A stretch of 64,000 nucleotides of DNA, taken from the NCBI GenBank assembly GCA_029237695.1, contig CM055265.1:112208773-112272772 (forward strand). The letters are read 5' to 3'. A program made the position numbers and the translations under genes. Positions 44,257 to 53,792 of this stretch are shown here, one piece after another (the stretch's first letter is position 1; each line of letters begins with the position of its first letter). The notes below the pieces were generated by a model that was not told where the DNA came from, made no database searches, and saw nothing but the letters and a program-made list of their open reading frames with translations. Source of the stretch: Conchocele bisecta (Eukaryota; Mollusca; Bivalvia; Lucinida; Thyasiridae).

Positions 44257-45085
44257 TTATACGACCGTTTTTAAAAAACGGGATGTTTTACCGCGGGGTG
44301 AGCGGACGGTTGACAGAAAAAGTGCATAGTTCGTGTACACAACTCCTCCGAAACCGTTCAGTCGATCGTTCTGAAACTATACACACGTCTTCTACACATA
44401 TTGAAGATGTGCACCTTGGTGTTTTTATGCCGAAAAATTTTTTTTCACAAAAATATCACCTTTTTAACTTAGCCATTTTTTCTACATTTTTCTATACAAT
44501 TCTATATAGGGTACAGAGTTTGTGTACACAACTCCTCCGAAACCGTTCAGTCGATCGTTCTGAAACTACACACGTCTTCTACACATATTGAAGATGTGCA
44601 CCTTGGTGTTTTTATGCCGAAGAAATATCTTTTAACAAAAATAACGCCTTTTTAACATAGCCATTTTTTTCTACATGTTTCTATACAATTCTATATACGG
44701 TACAGAGTTTGTGTACACAACTCCTCCGAAACCGTTGAGTCGATCGTTCTGAAACTATACACACGTCTTCTACACATATTGAAGATGTGCACCTTGGTGT
44801 TGTTCTGCCGAAAACATATTTTTTAACAAAAATATCACCTTTTTAACTTAGCCATTGTTTCTACATTATTGTATCCAATTCCCTATCATTTCTACTTTAC
44901 ACCCTACTTTTATATCTCTACCTAAATTAGTATACATGTTTAGCACAACGAGATGAAGAAATAATGCTATAGACTTTCAAATTCTCATTAATGTTTCTTG
45001 CCTTGGTGACAGCTTCACATTTCTGCAGCTTCACTGTCTGGCCCATATTCAACGGGCGTATTTTGTGACTTGCGGCACTCTTGTT
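44257..45085 (+). mobile_element. Helentron-like family B, copy 3
   Basis: 5' tttatacgaccgtttttaaa, then aaacggg as hairpin. Three monomers of about 190 bp. 3' attcaacgggcgtattttgt, then gacttgcggcactcttgtt. Inserted in MITE M. Confidence 0.8.
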
Positions 45086-47297
45086 CAATATTGTTTTTAT
45101 TGCCAAAAAACAATTTTCCTATGGCAATTTAACATGGGGGCTAAAAGTAGATTTTTGTTAAAGGATTTTTTTTATTGTAACCCCCGGATTGTATCCCCCG
45201 GACTCCGTCGGGGGATACCCCGGACTCCGTCGGGGGATACTATGGATTTGACAGCGCGCCGCGTCCGCCGCAGACACTTCTTGTCCGGAGCATAACTCGA
45301 ACACCCTTTGGAATATTTTCATGAAACTTCACACATGCATAGACCACGACCCGAAGGTGTGTCGCGCACAATAATGACAACTCTTGCATAGCTAATTTTT
45401 TAGTTATCTCCCTTTTTTGTTTCTCGAACTGATTTCGTGTCCGGAGCATAACTCCACCACCCTTTGGAATATTTTCATGAAACTTCACACATGCATAGAC
45501 CACGACCCGAAGGTGTGTCGCGCACAAGAATGACAACTCTTGCATAGCTAATTTTTTGAGTTATCTCCCTTTTTTGTTTCGCGCACTGATTGACCATAAC
45601 TCGACCACCCTTTGGAATATTTTTATGAAACACATATTCAATTAAGACCACGAACCGAAGTGTCGTTGCACAACGAATGACAACTCTTGCATAGCTAATG
45701 TTTTAGTTATCTCCCTTTTTTGTTTCGCGCACTGATTTCCTGTCCGGAGCATAACTCGACCACCCTTTGGAATATTTTCATGAAACTTCACACATGCATA
45801 GACCACGACCCGGAGGTGTGTCGCGCACAAGAATGACAACTCTTGCATAGCTAATTTTTTAGTTATCTCCCTTTTTTGCTTCGCGCACTGATTGACCATA
45901 ACTCGACCACCCTTTGGAATATTTTTATGAAACTTCACACATTCAATTAGACCACGAACCGAAGGTGTGTCGTGCACAAGAATGACAACTCTTGCATAGC
46001 TAATTTTTTAGTTATCTCCCTTTTTTATTTTCGCGCACTGATTTCCTGTCCGGAGCATAACTCGACCACCCTTTGGAATATTTTCGTGAAACTTCACACA
46101 TGCATAGACCACGACCCGGAGGTGTGTCGCGCACAAGAATGACAACTCTTGCGTAGCTAATTTTTGAGTTATCTCCCTTTTTTGTTTTGCGCACACTACA
46201 AACTGGACAATAATGCATGAAGACCCGTTTTCTCGTCTGCTCTGTACACCTTTTCTCGTGTGCTCTGTACACCTTACCTGTAGAGAGAACAATAAACACT
46301 GGGAGAACCATTCACCTGTCCATGTGCTAGCATGTGCAAATATCCAGTCTTGACCACTCTTGACCACAGGTAATTTATACAGGTAAATTACTACATTGGA
46401 TATTACATTTCCGTAAACTGTGTTGAAAATATTGTGGCATTATGTGGACCTGTGCAGATTGATGTAGATAAATATAGGACTATTACAAATTCTGGGCTCC
46501 AGTAGCAAGCATTATTATTTTTAAACTTTTTTTTTCCATTTTTTTTTCAAATTATTTTTCAATTTTTGTCTAGTAGCATAAGGTCGTAAGTGCTATATAC
46601 AGACTATTCACCTGTGCATGTGCTAGCATGTGCAACTGACCACTGACCACTTACAGGTAATTTATACAGGTAATTTATACAGGTAAATGATTATATTACA
46701 TTTCCGTAAACTGTGTTGAAAATATTGTGGGAATATGTGGACCTGTGTATATATGATATGTAGATAAATATAGGACTATTAAAAAACATTCTGGGCTCCA
46801 GTAGGGAGCATTATTCTTTTATTTAAAAAAAAAAAAAAATTTACATTTTTTTTTTTACATTCTTTTTCAATTTTTTAACTGACCATTAACTTATTACAGG
46901 TAATTTATACAGGTACATTATTACATTTCCGTAAACTGTGTTGACAATATTGTGGCAGTATGTGGACCTGTGCAGATATATGTAGATAAATATAGGACTA
47001 TTAACAAAAATTCTGGGCTCCAGTAGCAAGCATTATTATTATTATTTTTTTTGTACATTACATTTCCGTAAACTGTGTTGAAAATATTGTGGCTTTATGT
47101 GGACCTGTGCAGATATATGTAGATAAATATAGGACTATTAAAAAAAAATTCTGGCCTCCAGTAGCAAGCATTATTTTTAATTTTTAAACTTTTTTTTTCC
47201 ATTTTTTTTTTCATTTTTTTTTTCAAATTCTTTTTCAATTTTTGTCTAGTAGCATAAGGTCGTAAGTGCTATATACAGACTATTATCATATAATAAA

Positions 47298-47362
47298 ACA
47301 ATTATTGACTAGTGAGCCATAGAATATAATCTGATATTCTATGGCTCACTAGTCAATAATTG
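47298..47362. repeat. Perfect palindrome in F
   Basis: Arms caattattgactagtgagc, then catagaata, face their exact complement around taatctga. As single-stranded DNA it would form a stable 29-bp hairpin. Confidence 0.85.
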
Positions 47363-47531
47363 TATAATATGTTCGGGCCAGTGAAAATTGCTTTCGGGCC
47401 CAGGCTCGAGGTCAAGGCGGGACAAGGCGAGGCATCTGATTCCGCGGAATTCTTGTTTACTTATCTCCCTTTGTTGTTTCGTGCTCTGATTTTGTATCCA
47501 GAGCATAACTCGAACACCCTTTGGAATATTG

Positions 47532-48548
47532 TTATGCCCTACCACGATAGTGGAGGGGGCATTTAGTGTTACCCTTGTCCGTCCGTCCGTCCGTCCGCCG
47601 TCCGTCCGCACACACGAATGGGTACTTGTTGTAAGCATACGGGGATCATATTGGGTAGGGTTAGGATAGTGTTGGGTACTCTTGTTGGGTATTTTTATAC
47701 AGTATTCATTCGTAGGAACGTGCGTCCCGTCCTCCCGTCCTCCCGTCCGTCCGTCCGTCCGTCCGTCACAAAACTTTAACACTCGAGTAAATGTCTCGTA
47801 ATTTCTTTATCCTTCGACCGATCTGCTTCATATTTCATATACACATTGCTCTGATGGTCCTCTACCGCCCTGTGCCAAATCCACGTTCGTCCTGCCCCCG
47901 CCAATCCCAGGGTCAAGGTCACATACTTGGTGCTTCAAAAACTTTAATGCTCAGGTAAATATCTTATAATTTTTCTTTCCATTCACGGATCAACTTCATA
48001 TTTCATATACGCGTTGCTCTAATGGTCCTCTACCGCCCTGTGCCAAATCCATGTTCGTCCCGCCCCCCGCCAAGCCCAGGGTTAACATCACATACTTAGT
48101 GCTTCAAAAACTTTAACGCTCAGGTAAATATCTCATAATTTCTTCATCCTTCGACCGATCTCCTTCATATTTCATATACACATTGCTCTAATGGTCCTCT
48201 ACCGCCCTGTGCCAAATCCACGTTCGTCCTGCCCCCGCCAAGCCCAGGGTTAAGATCACATACTTAGTGCTTCAAAAACTTTAATGCTCAGGTAAATATC
48301 TTATAATTTCTGTTTTCTTTCACGGATCAGCTTCATATTTCACATATGCATTGCTCTAATGGTCCTCTACCGCCCTGTGCCAAATCCACGTTCGTCCTGC
48401 CCCCGCCAAGCCCAGGGTCAAGGTCACATACTTGGTGCTTCAAAAACTTTAACGCTCAGGTAAAAGAAAATTTTGACTTGGAATTTGGCCTCATTTATTA
48501 TCAAAGCGATATGTGGGACATCCGTGTTCTATGAAGACATTTTCTAGT
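47532..48548 (+). mobile_element. Helentron-like family C, nested in F
   Basis: 5' ttatgccctaccacgatagt, then ggagggggcatttagtgt and (tccg)n. Four or five monomers with tttaacgctcaggtaaatat. 3' caaagcgatatgtgggacat, then ccgtgttctatgaagac and attttctag. Same insertion site within F as at 10797. Confidence 0.75.
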
Positions 48549-49176
48549 TTATTAAACTTCACACATGCATAGAAGACGACCCAAAGGTGTGTCGCACGTA
48601 AGAATGACAACTCTTGCATCATTAATTTCTTAGTTATCTCCCTTTGTTGTTTCGTGCACTGATTTCGTGTCCGGTGCATAACTCGAACACCCTTTGGAAT
48701 ATTTTCATGAAACTTCACACATGCATAGACCACGACCCTAAAGGTGTGTCACGCAAGAATGACAACTCTTGCATCACTAATTTTTTAGTTATCTCCATTT
48801 GTTTTTCCGTCACTGATTTTGTCTCCGGAGCATAACTCGAACACCCTTTTTTCAAACTACTTGTGTATCTGGGGAGGGGGATACACATGCGCTTGTTGAC
48901 AAGTGTCCATTTCTATTTTCTGGACTGATTTTCAAAATTTAACTCTTGTTTTCTTTGTTACATCATTTTCAAGCTATCTCGCCAGGTTTCGGAGTCGATT
49001 TCCAAATTTTTTGGAAATTGACTCCCCTTGCCATAGGAGAATTTCATCAAATAATTGATTTTGGGGAGGGTGACTTTTTTGTTATTGATGAAAAAGTACT
49101 TACTTTTAAATATTTTTTAGGTTTAATATGTTTAATGGCCAAATGCTCGTCGTCAGCAAAACGTGGAACAGACAGT

Positions 49177-49525
49177 AGTTACTTTTGCGACCAGTGCAGT
49201 CCAATATCATTGAGATTTGTTATGTTTGACCAGTGTGGACCCAACTCGGCTTGCGCATTATTATGCTGTTCAATATCAACCATTTTCATTGTATGATCCA
49301 ATTAAGCAGTTCTTAAATCCGACATTCAAGGATGATATGCTACAAAGTATTCAAATCCACATTTTCATCAACGTCCTTGATTTTACAAAATGTCCTTTTT
49401 CTCATGGCATCACATACATACCCCCCATATACTTGATCCATTTAAATTGTTTTTTAAGTCCAAAATTCAAGACCATACTCCAACAACTGCAGAGAATACA
49501 CATAGCTACAGATGGACAATATTAT
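49177..49525. other. Unassigned intron sequence
   Basis: gaccagtgtggacccaac at 49228-49245 is weakly like the 241-bp MITE. Two overlapping open frames here extend into the palindrome and are not supported. Confidence 0.35.
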
Positions 49526-49679
49526 AGGAATGAATGGCCTTTTTGTGGAATTTATCGGGGTATAAACTTGGAAAAGTCGCGGGAATACTGGACGAAGGCC
49601 GGAAGGCCTCGTCCAGTATTCCCGCGACTTTTCCAAGTTTATATCCCCGATAAATTCCACAAAAGGGCCATTCATTCCT
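49526..49679. repeat. 154-bp near-perfect palindrome
   Basis: Left arm aggaatgaatggcctttttg, then tggaatttatcggg and tataaacttggaaaagtcgc; the right arm is its complement. The centre is ggccggaaggcc near 49602. The same palindrome lies inverted in context at 63308-63505, where the flanking sequence (ttcttaagaaaacggaaaat) is also shared. Confidence 0.9.
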
Positions 49680-50128
49680 TATAATTCTAGCATTTGAAAT
49701 AAATTCATCAAGGAAATGTGTTTATTTTCCGTTTTCTTAAGAATTATTTTAACTGCGCCTCATGGTTAACGGAAAGTAGTTCGGCATGGAGTTTACTGGT
49801 ATATAAATCTTGGATAGAGACTTGCTACGGGCCAATCAAATGTTAGGGAATTGTGTAAATATTTTTTTGCTGGAATTATGACACAATGTATATAGACTTT
49901 TTATTGCATAAAACTTTCACAGCGTAATAACACGGTGTAATAAAGATCATAGTACACTAGTGTAATAAATATGCAAATGAGGCCAGTACAGAAAACACAC
50001 TAGGTGGTCATTACAGCTTCAATGTATTGTGATGTGCTTATGCAATGAATATAATGTAACATTTGTGTTGTTTTAATATTATACTCGTTGACTGATATAA
50101 GAAACTCAACATAGTCTCGTTTCTTATG
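49680..50128. mobile_element. Body of the palindrome-headed repeat
   Basis: Includes acgggccaatcaaatgttag, shared inversely with 63140-63170, and near 50090 the hairpin ataagaaactc, then cgtttcttat, shared with 59585-59620. It is therefore one dispersed repeat that also provided the target site for the 3456-bp element. Confidence 0.55.
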
Positions 50129-50133
50129 ACATC
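50129..50133. repeat. Target-site duplication acatc, left
   Basis: Identical to 53590-53594. Removing the element and one copy yields cttatgacatcagtaaactc, which matches the unoccupied paralogue near 59605 (cttatgaaatcagtgaacg). Confidence 0.8.
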
Positions 50134-50686
50134 AGTAGTATATAGGGAGTCAAAATGATACCACCAAGGTTGGGAAGCGTTATTGACCCTGGTTACAGCT
50201 CCCAACAGTATCGAAAAACGTGTTTTTGGCCAAATATGAAAAGTAGTCCCCAACAAAAAACAAATGTTGGCGTTGGGTGCCGCAATACAGGGCAACAAAA
50301 CCACCACCGCAGGTGACTCCGATATTTCGAAAAAGAGAAAAAAAGAGAAAAAAAAGGGGAAAAACTGGTACTTTTTGTGGGTGCTGGTACACACTTTTGT
50401 TTGTTGGAATTTTTTTTGGGAAAGTTGTATCCACATTTCGGACGAAAATCCACAATCGTACTACCACCTCCCAATTCGTATCCACATTTGGGACGAAAAT
50501 CCACAATCATACTACCACCTCCCAATTGTGGATACGAATTGCACACACACATTCCTTTTTGGGAAAGTTGTATCTACATTTGGGACGAAACATCCGCAAT
50601 CGTACTACCACCACCCAATTGTGGATACGAATTGCACACACATCCCTTTTTGGGAAAGTAGAAGAAAAATTTGTCTCCCAAGAGGC
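50134..50686. repeat. Left terminal inverted repeat, 553 bp
   Basis: Complementary to 53037-53589 with two substitutions found (an A/G-run base near 50333 and catac versus cgtac near 50509) and no indel. It holds repeated modules ccacaatcgtactaccacct, ccaattgtggatacgaattg and ttgggaaagttgtat, related to the internal satellite. Several open frames of over 90 codons cross it by absence of stops. Confidence 0.9.
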
Positions 50687-50970
50687 TCTCCAGGGTGCTC
50701 AGTTTGCTTCCCAGAATTTCTATTTTTGCTATCCTTGTTGGCTAGAAATGGAGAGCCCGAGCCCCCTGGGAATCGCGAGCAGGCATTTCGACCTTCCCGA
50801 GCGGACTGGATTTCCTGGCGAGCAATCCGAGCAATTTGGCGAGCAAACCGAGCACACTGGTGCGCAATCCGAGCAATCCGAGCACCGCGAACAAGTATTT
50901 CGACCACTTCGAACGATTTGGGAATTCCATGTTGGACAAATGCCCCCTCTAGATAGAAACGTTTGCAAAC
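50687..50970 (+). other. GC-rich leader of the 229-aa gene
   Basis: Contains short direct repeats gcgagcaatccgagcaat and cgagca. No TATA box stands out. Open frames run from the TIR through here into the gene in other frames. I treat this as upstream or promoter sequence. Confidence 0.4.
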
Positions 50971-51660
50971 ATGCCAAAAACCTACTTGTCTCCGGAAAAT
51001 ATTCGAGAAATTATTTCCGCCCGTGGAAAGTCGACAGCCGACGAAACAAAAAAGAAGTACGGGATCGGGAGCTCTCGTCTTCGAAAAATCTGGGACGATG
51101 TCGATGCGGAACGTAGTACAAAACCCGAAGAAACCCCAGAAGAACAAGAAACCCCTACCCCCGTAAAACGCAGGGTGACCGCGCCTGGTTTTGCGGGCCC
51201 CACCGAGTTCCCCACGGATCTAATAGAAGATGCACGCTCGTTCGAAGAATCGACGCACCTGTCCGACATGGAGAGACGCTTGGAGAACCGGTTGGACGCG
51301 TTGGAACGTAGACTGTTGGACGCAATTTTCGACGATGCCGATTCCGAGTGTCCGAAGAAAGACGAGTGCCCGGAGGAAGAAGAGTGCCAGACGGAATCCG
51401 GGTGGGAGGTGCACGACATCTGGAGAACCGTAGAGAATGCGAAGTGGTGGCTGGGGGTATTTGTGGTGGTGTACGCGGTTTGCAAACCACTGCTCCCATT
51501 CGTGTCTCTAGAGGCTTGTAGACTCTGGAAGAACAAACCAGACGCCGATGCCCAGTTCGTGCACTCCGCAAAACAGTCCGGTACGCCGAATGGGAAAAAC
51601 GAAACTAGCGAGTCCGTACACCAGCACTCTGGTAGTCGCGACCCGTTCTACATGCAGTAG
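50971..51660 (+). CDS. 229-aa HTH / coiled-coil / membrane protein
   Basis: Intronless, GC-richer than the surroundings. Residues about 5-42 (YLSPENIREI, then STADETKKKYGIGSSRLRKI) look like a homeodomain-like helix-turn-helix of the recombinase or transposase DNA-binding type. Residues 45-70 are Glu/Pro/Thr-rich. Residues 92-125 (SDMERRLENRLDALERRLLD) form a heptad coiled coil. A cysteine-acidic patch (ECPKKDECPEEEECQ) sits at about 129-143. Residues 157-182 (WWLGVFVVVYAVCKPLLPFV) form one membrane-compatible helix. The tail is polar. The ATG is the first in frame after the spacer (aaac-ATG-cc). DNA binding plus a membrane anchor would suit tethering of element DNA or a virion or nuclear-envelope role; this is inference. 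I do not recognise the family. Confidence 0.7.
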   Translation: MPKTYLSPENIREIISARGKSTADETKKKYGIGSSRLRKIWDDVDAERSTKPEETPEEQETPTPVKRRVTAPGFAGPTEFPTDLIEDARSFEESTHLSDMERRLENRLDALERRLLDAIFDDADSECPKKDECPEEEECQTESGWEVHDIWRTVENAKWWLGVFVVVYAVCKPLLPFVSLEACRLWKNKPDADAQFVHSAKQSGTPNGKNETSESVHQHSGSRDPFYMQ

Positions 51661-51756
51661 CCATTTTGGAAAAAAGTTCTTTGTCTTTTTTCGAGTTGTA
51701 TTTTCTTGTTTTGTACCGAGTTGTCTTTCCTGTTCCGAGTTGTCTTTCTACCTCCT

Positions 51757-52365
51757 TTGGGAGAGGTTTTCTGTTTTTCGATGTGGTTTTGCTCTTGGGA
51801 GACGATTTTTTCTTCGACTTTCCCAAAAGTCCGAATGTGTACAATTGGGTGGCATCATTTCTGTTTGCCTCTTGGGAGACACATTTTTTCTACACTTTTC
51901 CCAAAAGTCCAAATGTGTACAATTGGGTGGTATCATATTTTCTACATCCTTTGGGAGAGAAATTTTTTCTACACTTTTCCCAAAAGTCCAAATGTGGACA
52001 ATTGGGTGGTATCATTTTTGTTTGCCTCTTGGGAGACAAATATTTCTACACTTTTCCCAAAAGTCCAAATGTGGACAATTGGGTGGTATCATTTTTGTTT
52101 GCCTCTTGGGAGACAAATTTTTTCTTCGACTTTCCCAAAAGTCCGAATGTGTACAATTGGGTGGTATCATTTTTGTTTGCCTCTTGGGAGACGAATTTCT
52201 CCTACACTTTTCCCAAATGTGCCCAAATACACAAATGGGTGGTATCATTTCTGTTTGCCTCTTGGGAGGCGAATTTTTTCTACACTTTTCCCAAATGTGT
52301 CCAAATGTGGACAATTGGGTGGTATCATTTTTCTACCTACTTTGGGGAGAGGTTTTGTTTGCCGT
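51757..52365. repeat. 78-bp satellite, about 8 units, inside the element
   Basis: The phrase ttgggaga recurs at 51757, 51795, 51872, 51951, 52029, 52106, 52184, 52262 and 52342, so spacing is about 78 bp after a first half unit. Units read gtttgcctcttgggagacaa, tctacacttttcccaaaagt, ccaaatgtggacaattgggt, ggtatca. The same words occur in the right TIR (gcctcttgggagacaaattt, caattgggtggtggtagtac). 78 is divisible by 3 and stops are absent, so three + frames are open across the array; I do not call them genes. Confidence 0.85.
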
Positions 52366-52417
52366 TTGGAGTCGAGATGGGGGCCAGTGCAAAAAAGTGG
52401 GGGGAATCCCCCTCTCT

Positions 52418-52786
52418 CTACATATCTGTCCAATCGGTCTCGTCGTCGTCGCTGTCGATGTTCGCTCCCTCGCGAGGTTTTCCATCCCGCAGTCTAGCCA
52501 CCTCCTCCTCCAACTCTACCACCCTCCTCTCCAGTACAGGATCCTCTTCCTGGTGCGCCTTCTTCTTGCTACCCTCCGTGTTTGTTTTGGAAAAACAATC
52601 TTCTGGCCCCTCGGGACACCTGTTCGAGCGATGTTGCCAGAGAGTCTTGTAGGTGGCAAACTTCCCTCCACATCCGGGACACTCTCTCGTGGGAGGTCTG
52701 CACGGGGTCTTGCGGTCCCTGTGCCTTCGAAGATTTGCGGGTTTGTCAAAACCCTTGCCGCATGTTTCGCATTCCTTGTATGGCAT
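52418..52786 (-). CDS. 122-aa C2H2 zinc-finger protein
   Basis: Starts MPYKECETCGKGFDKPANLR and continues with RHRDRKTPC, a classical C2H2 finger (C-x2-C-x12-H-x3/4-C/H style ending in RKTPC). A second finger follows, ECPGCGGKFATYKTLWQHRS, ending NRC. Then comes an acidic tract and a short coiled coil (LERRVVELEEEVARLRDGKP) and an acidic end (DSDDDETDWTDM). The RKTPC finger followed by an acidic or coiled tail is a type I associate with proteins of mobile elements and large DNA viruses of invertebrates, but this was not searched. Convergent with the 229-aa gene. Probably binds the TIR/satellite iterons or regulates the element; inference. Confidence 0.75.
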   Translation of the reverse strand: MPYKECETCGKGFDKPANLRRHRDRKTPCRPPTRECPGCGGKFATYKTLWQHRSNRCPEGPEDCFSKTNTEGSKKKAHQEEDPVLERRVVELEEEVARLRDGKPREGANIDSDDDETDWTDM

Positions 52787-53036
52787 TTTGGATCGATTTG
52801 GTAAAATTGTTTGTCTATTCCAATGGGAAACATATCTTCAATTGGGCGTTCGATTGTGGATGTGGAAAACAGAAATTGTTTTTGGATGGCAGATCCATTT
52901 TGGAAATCGGGTGTGGATCGATTCTGGAATCGGGGCGCATCCCATGTGGAAAACAGGTTTGGTATTCCAGAAATTGTTGGCTTGTATTTGGGGTGGTAGT
53001 ACGATTGTGGATGGGTGTCGTCTGCCATTTCTGTTT
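52787..53036. other. Upstream region of the zinc-finger gene
   Basis: AT-rich spacer with repeated gattgtggatgtgg, tggatcgattctggaatcgg and ttgtggatggg phrases. It probably contains the promoter of the minus-strand gene. No other ORF was accepted. Confidence 0.4.
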
Positions 53037-53589
53037 GCCTCTTGGGAGACAAATTTTTCTTCTACTTTCCCAAAAAGGGATGTGTGTGCAATTCGTATCC
53101 ACAATTGGGTGGTGGTAGTACGATTGCGGATGTTTCGTCCCAAATGTAGATACAACTTTCCCAAAAAGGAATGTGTGTGTGCAATTCGTATCCACAATTG
53201 GGAGGTGGTAGTACGATTGTGGATTTTCGTCCCAAATGTGGATACGAATTGGGAGGTGGTAGTACGATTGTGGATTTTCGTCCGAAATGTGGATACAACT
53301 TTCCCAAAAAAAATTCCAACAAACAAAAGTGTGTACCAGCACCCACAAAAAGTACCAGTTTTTCCCCTTTTTTTTCTCTTTTTTTCTATTTTTCGAAATA
53401 TCGGAGTCACCTGCGGTGGTGGTTTTGTTGCCCTGTATTGCGGCACCCAACGCCAACATTTGTTTTTTGTTGGGGACTACTTTTCATATTTGGCCAAAAA
53501 CACGTTTTTCGATACTGTTGGGAGCTGTAACCAGGGTCAATAACGCTTCCCAACCTTGGTGGTATCATTTTGACTCCCTATATACTACT
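53037..53589. repeat. Right terminal inverted repeat, 553 bp
   Basis: Inverse of 50134-50686, from gcctcttgggagacaaattt to gactccctatatactact. Equal length of both repeats shows no indel since they were last homogenised. Confidence 0.9.
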
Positions 53590-53594
53590 ACATC
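53590..53594. repeat. Target-site duplication acatc, right
   Basis: Directly follows the right TIR and matches 50129-50133. The 241 or so bases after it continue the interrupted host repeat (agtaaactcatttaatc). Confidence 0.8.
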
Positions 53595-53792
53595 AGTAAA
53601 CTCATTTAATCAATATCGTATTAAATCATCACTCATGTAAGATCCTCTATGTATTGACTCGCAATAGATTGTAGTCACACCTTGTACCTAATAAAACGTG
53701 CGATTTGTACACCATCTGTAAATATTTTTCATGAAAAATCACATATTTTTCATGAAAAATACTTTAAAACAGATGTTGTGATGTTTTTTTGT

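Larger units (their letters stand above)
45178..48914 (+). mobile_element. Helentron-like family F, complete, with nested C
   Basis: 5' gtatcccccggactccgtcg, then ggggatac as hairpin, duplicated once. Monomers of about 150-160 bp lie at 45280-46190, followed by a second block of aggtaatttatacaggta units to 47280, a palindrome, the nested C element and the 3' end ggggagggggatacacatgc, hairpin cttgt-tg-acaag, then tttctat. The site in M between tttattg and ttctggactg is intact at 39717 (tttatttg-tggaccg). Confidence 0.75.
44168..49176. mobile_element. MITE family M, split by Helentrons B3 and F
   Basis: The left part (attgtctgtttcacggtttg to about 44255) and right part (48915-49176, ending gcaaaacgtggaacagacag) are homologous to the intact M copies. 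Between them, M sequence reappears at 45086-45180 (ttcctatggcaatttaacat). Removing B3 and F restores one M element. Confidence 0.75.
50134..53589. mobile_element. Novel 3456-bp TIR element with two genes
   Basis: Both ends begin agtagtatatagggagtc reading inward. The TIRs are 553 bp each. Order inside: left TIR, GC-rich spacer, 229-aa gene (+), 78-bp satellite, 122-aa zinc-finger gene (-), A/T spacer, right TIR. The two genes are convergent and separated by the satellite. There is no transposase, integrase, polymerase, ATPase or capsid gene, so mobilisation must be in trans or by an unrecognised protein. Long TIRs and a 5-bp duplication fit integrase-type movement (Polintons usually give 6 bp), but no gene proves this. 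Near-identical TIRs indicate recent insertion. Confidence 0.85.

Noticed and set aside
45240..46367. Several 100-120 codon minus-strand frames with a repeated ENIPKG-type peptide
   Set aside because: They follow the family-F monomer, broken at irregular points and lacking any start context or domain.
50277..51116. 279- and 230-codon open frames from the left TIR into the 229-aa gene
   Set aside because: They run through the TIR and overlap the better-supported gene in another frame; composition follows the DNA repeats, with no domain visible.
51548..52804. 418-, 328- and 263-codon open frames across the 78-bp satellite
   Set aside because: All three + frames are open because the repeat lacks stops and has a period divisible by 3. 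Tryptophan/phenylalanine-rich repeat peptides show no fold and overlap the zinc-finger gene.
52653..53543. 296-codon open frame through the right TIR
   Set aside because: Mirror image of the left-TIR frames; antisense to the zinc-finger gene.
50134..53589. Calling the element a Polinton or adintovirus outright
   Set aside because: The long TIRs fit, but the duplication is 5 bp instead of 6 and no integrase, polymerase, protease, ATPase or capsid gene is present.
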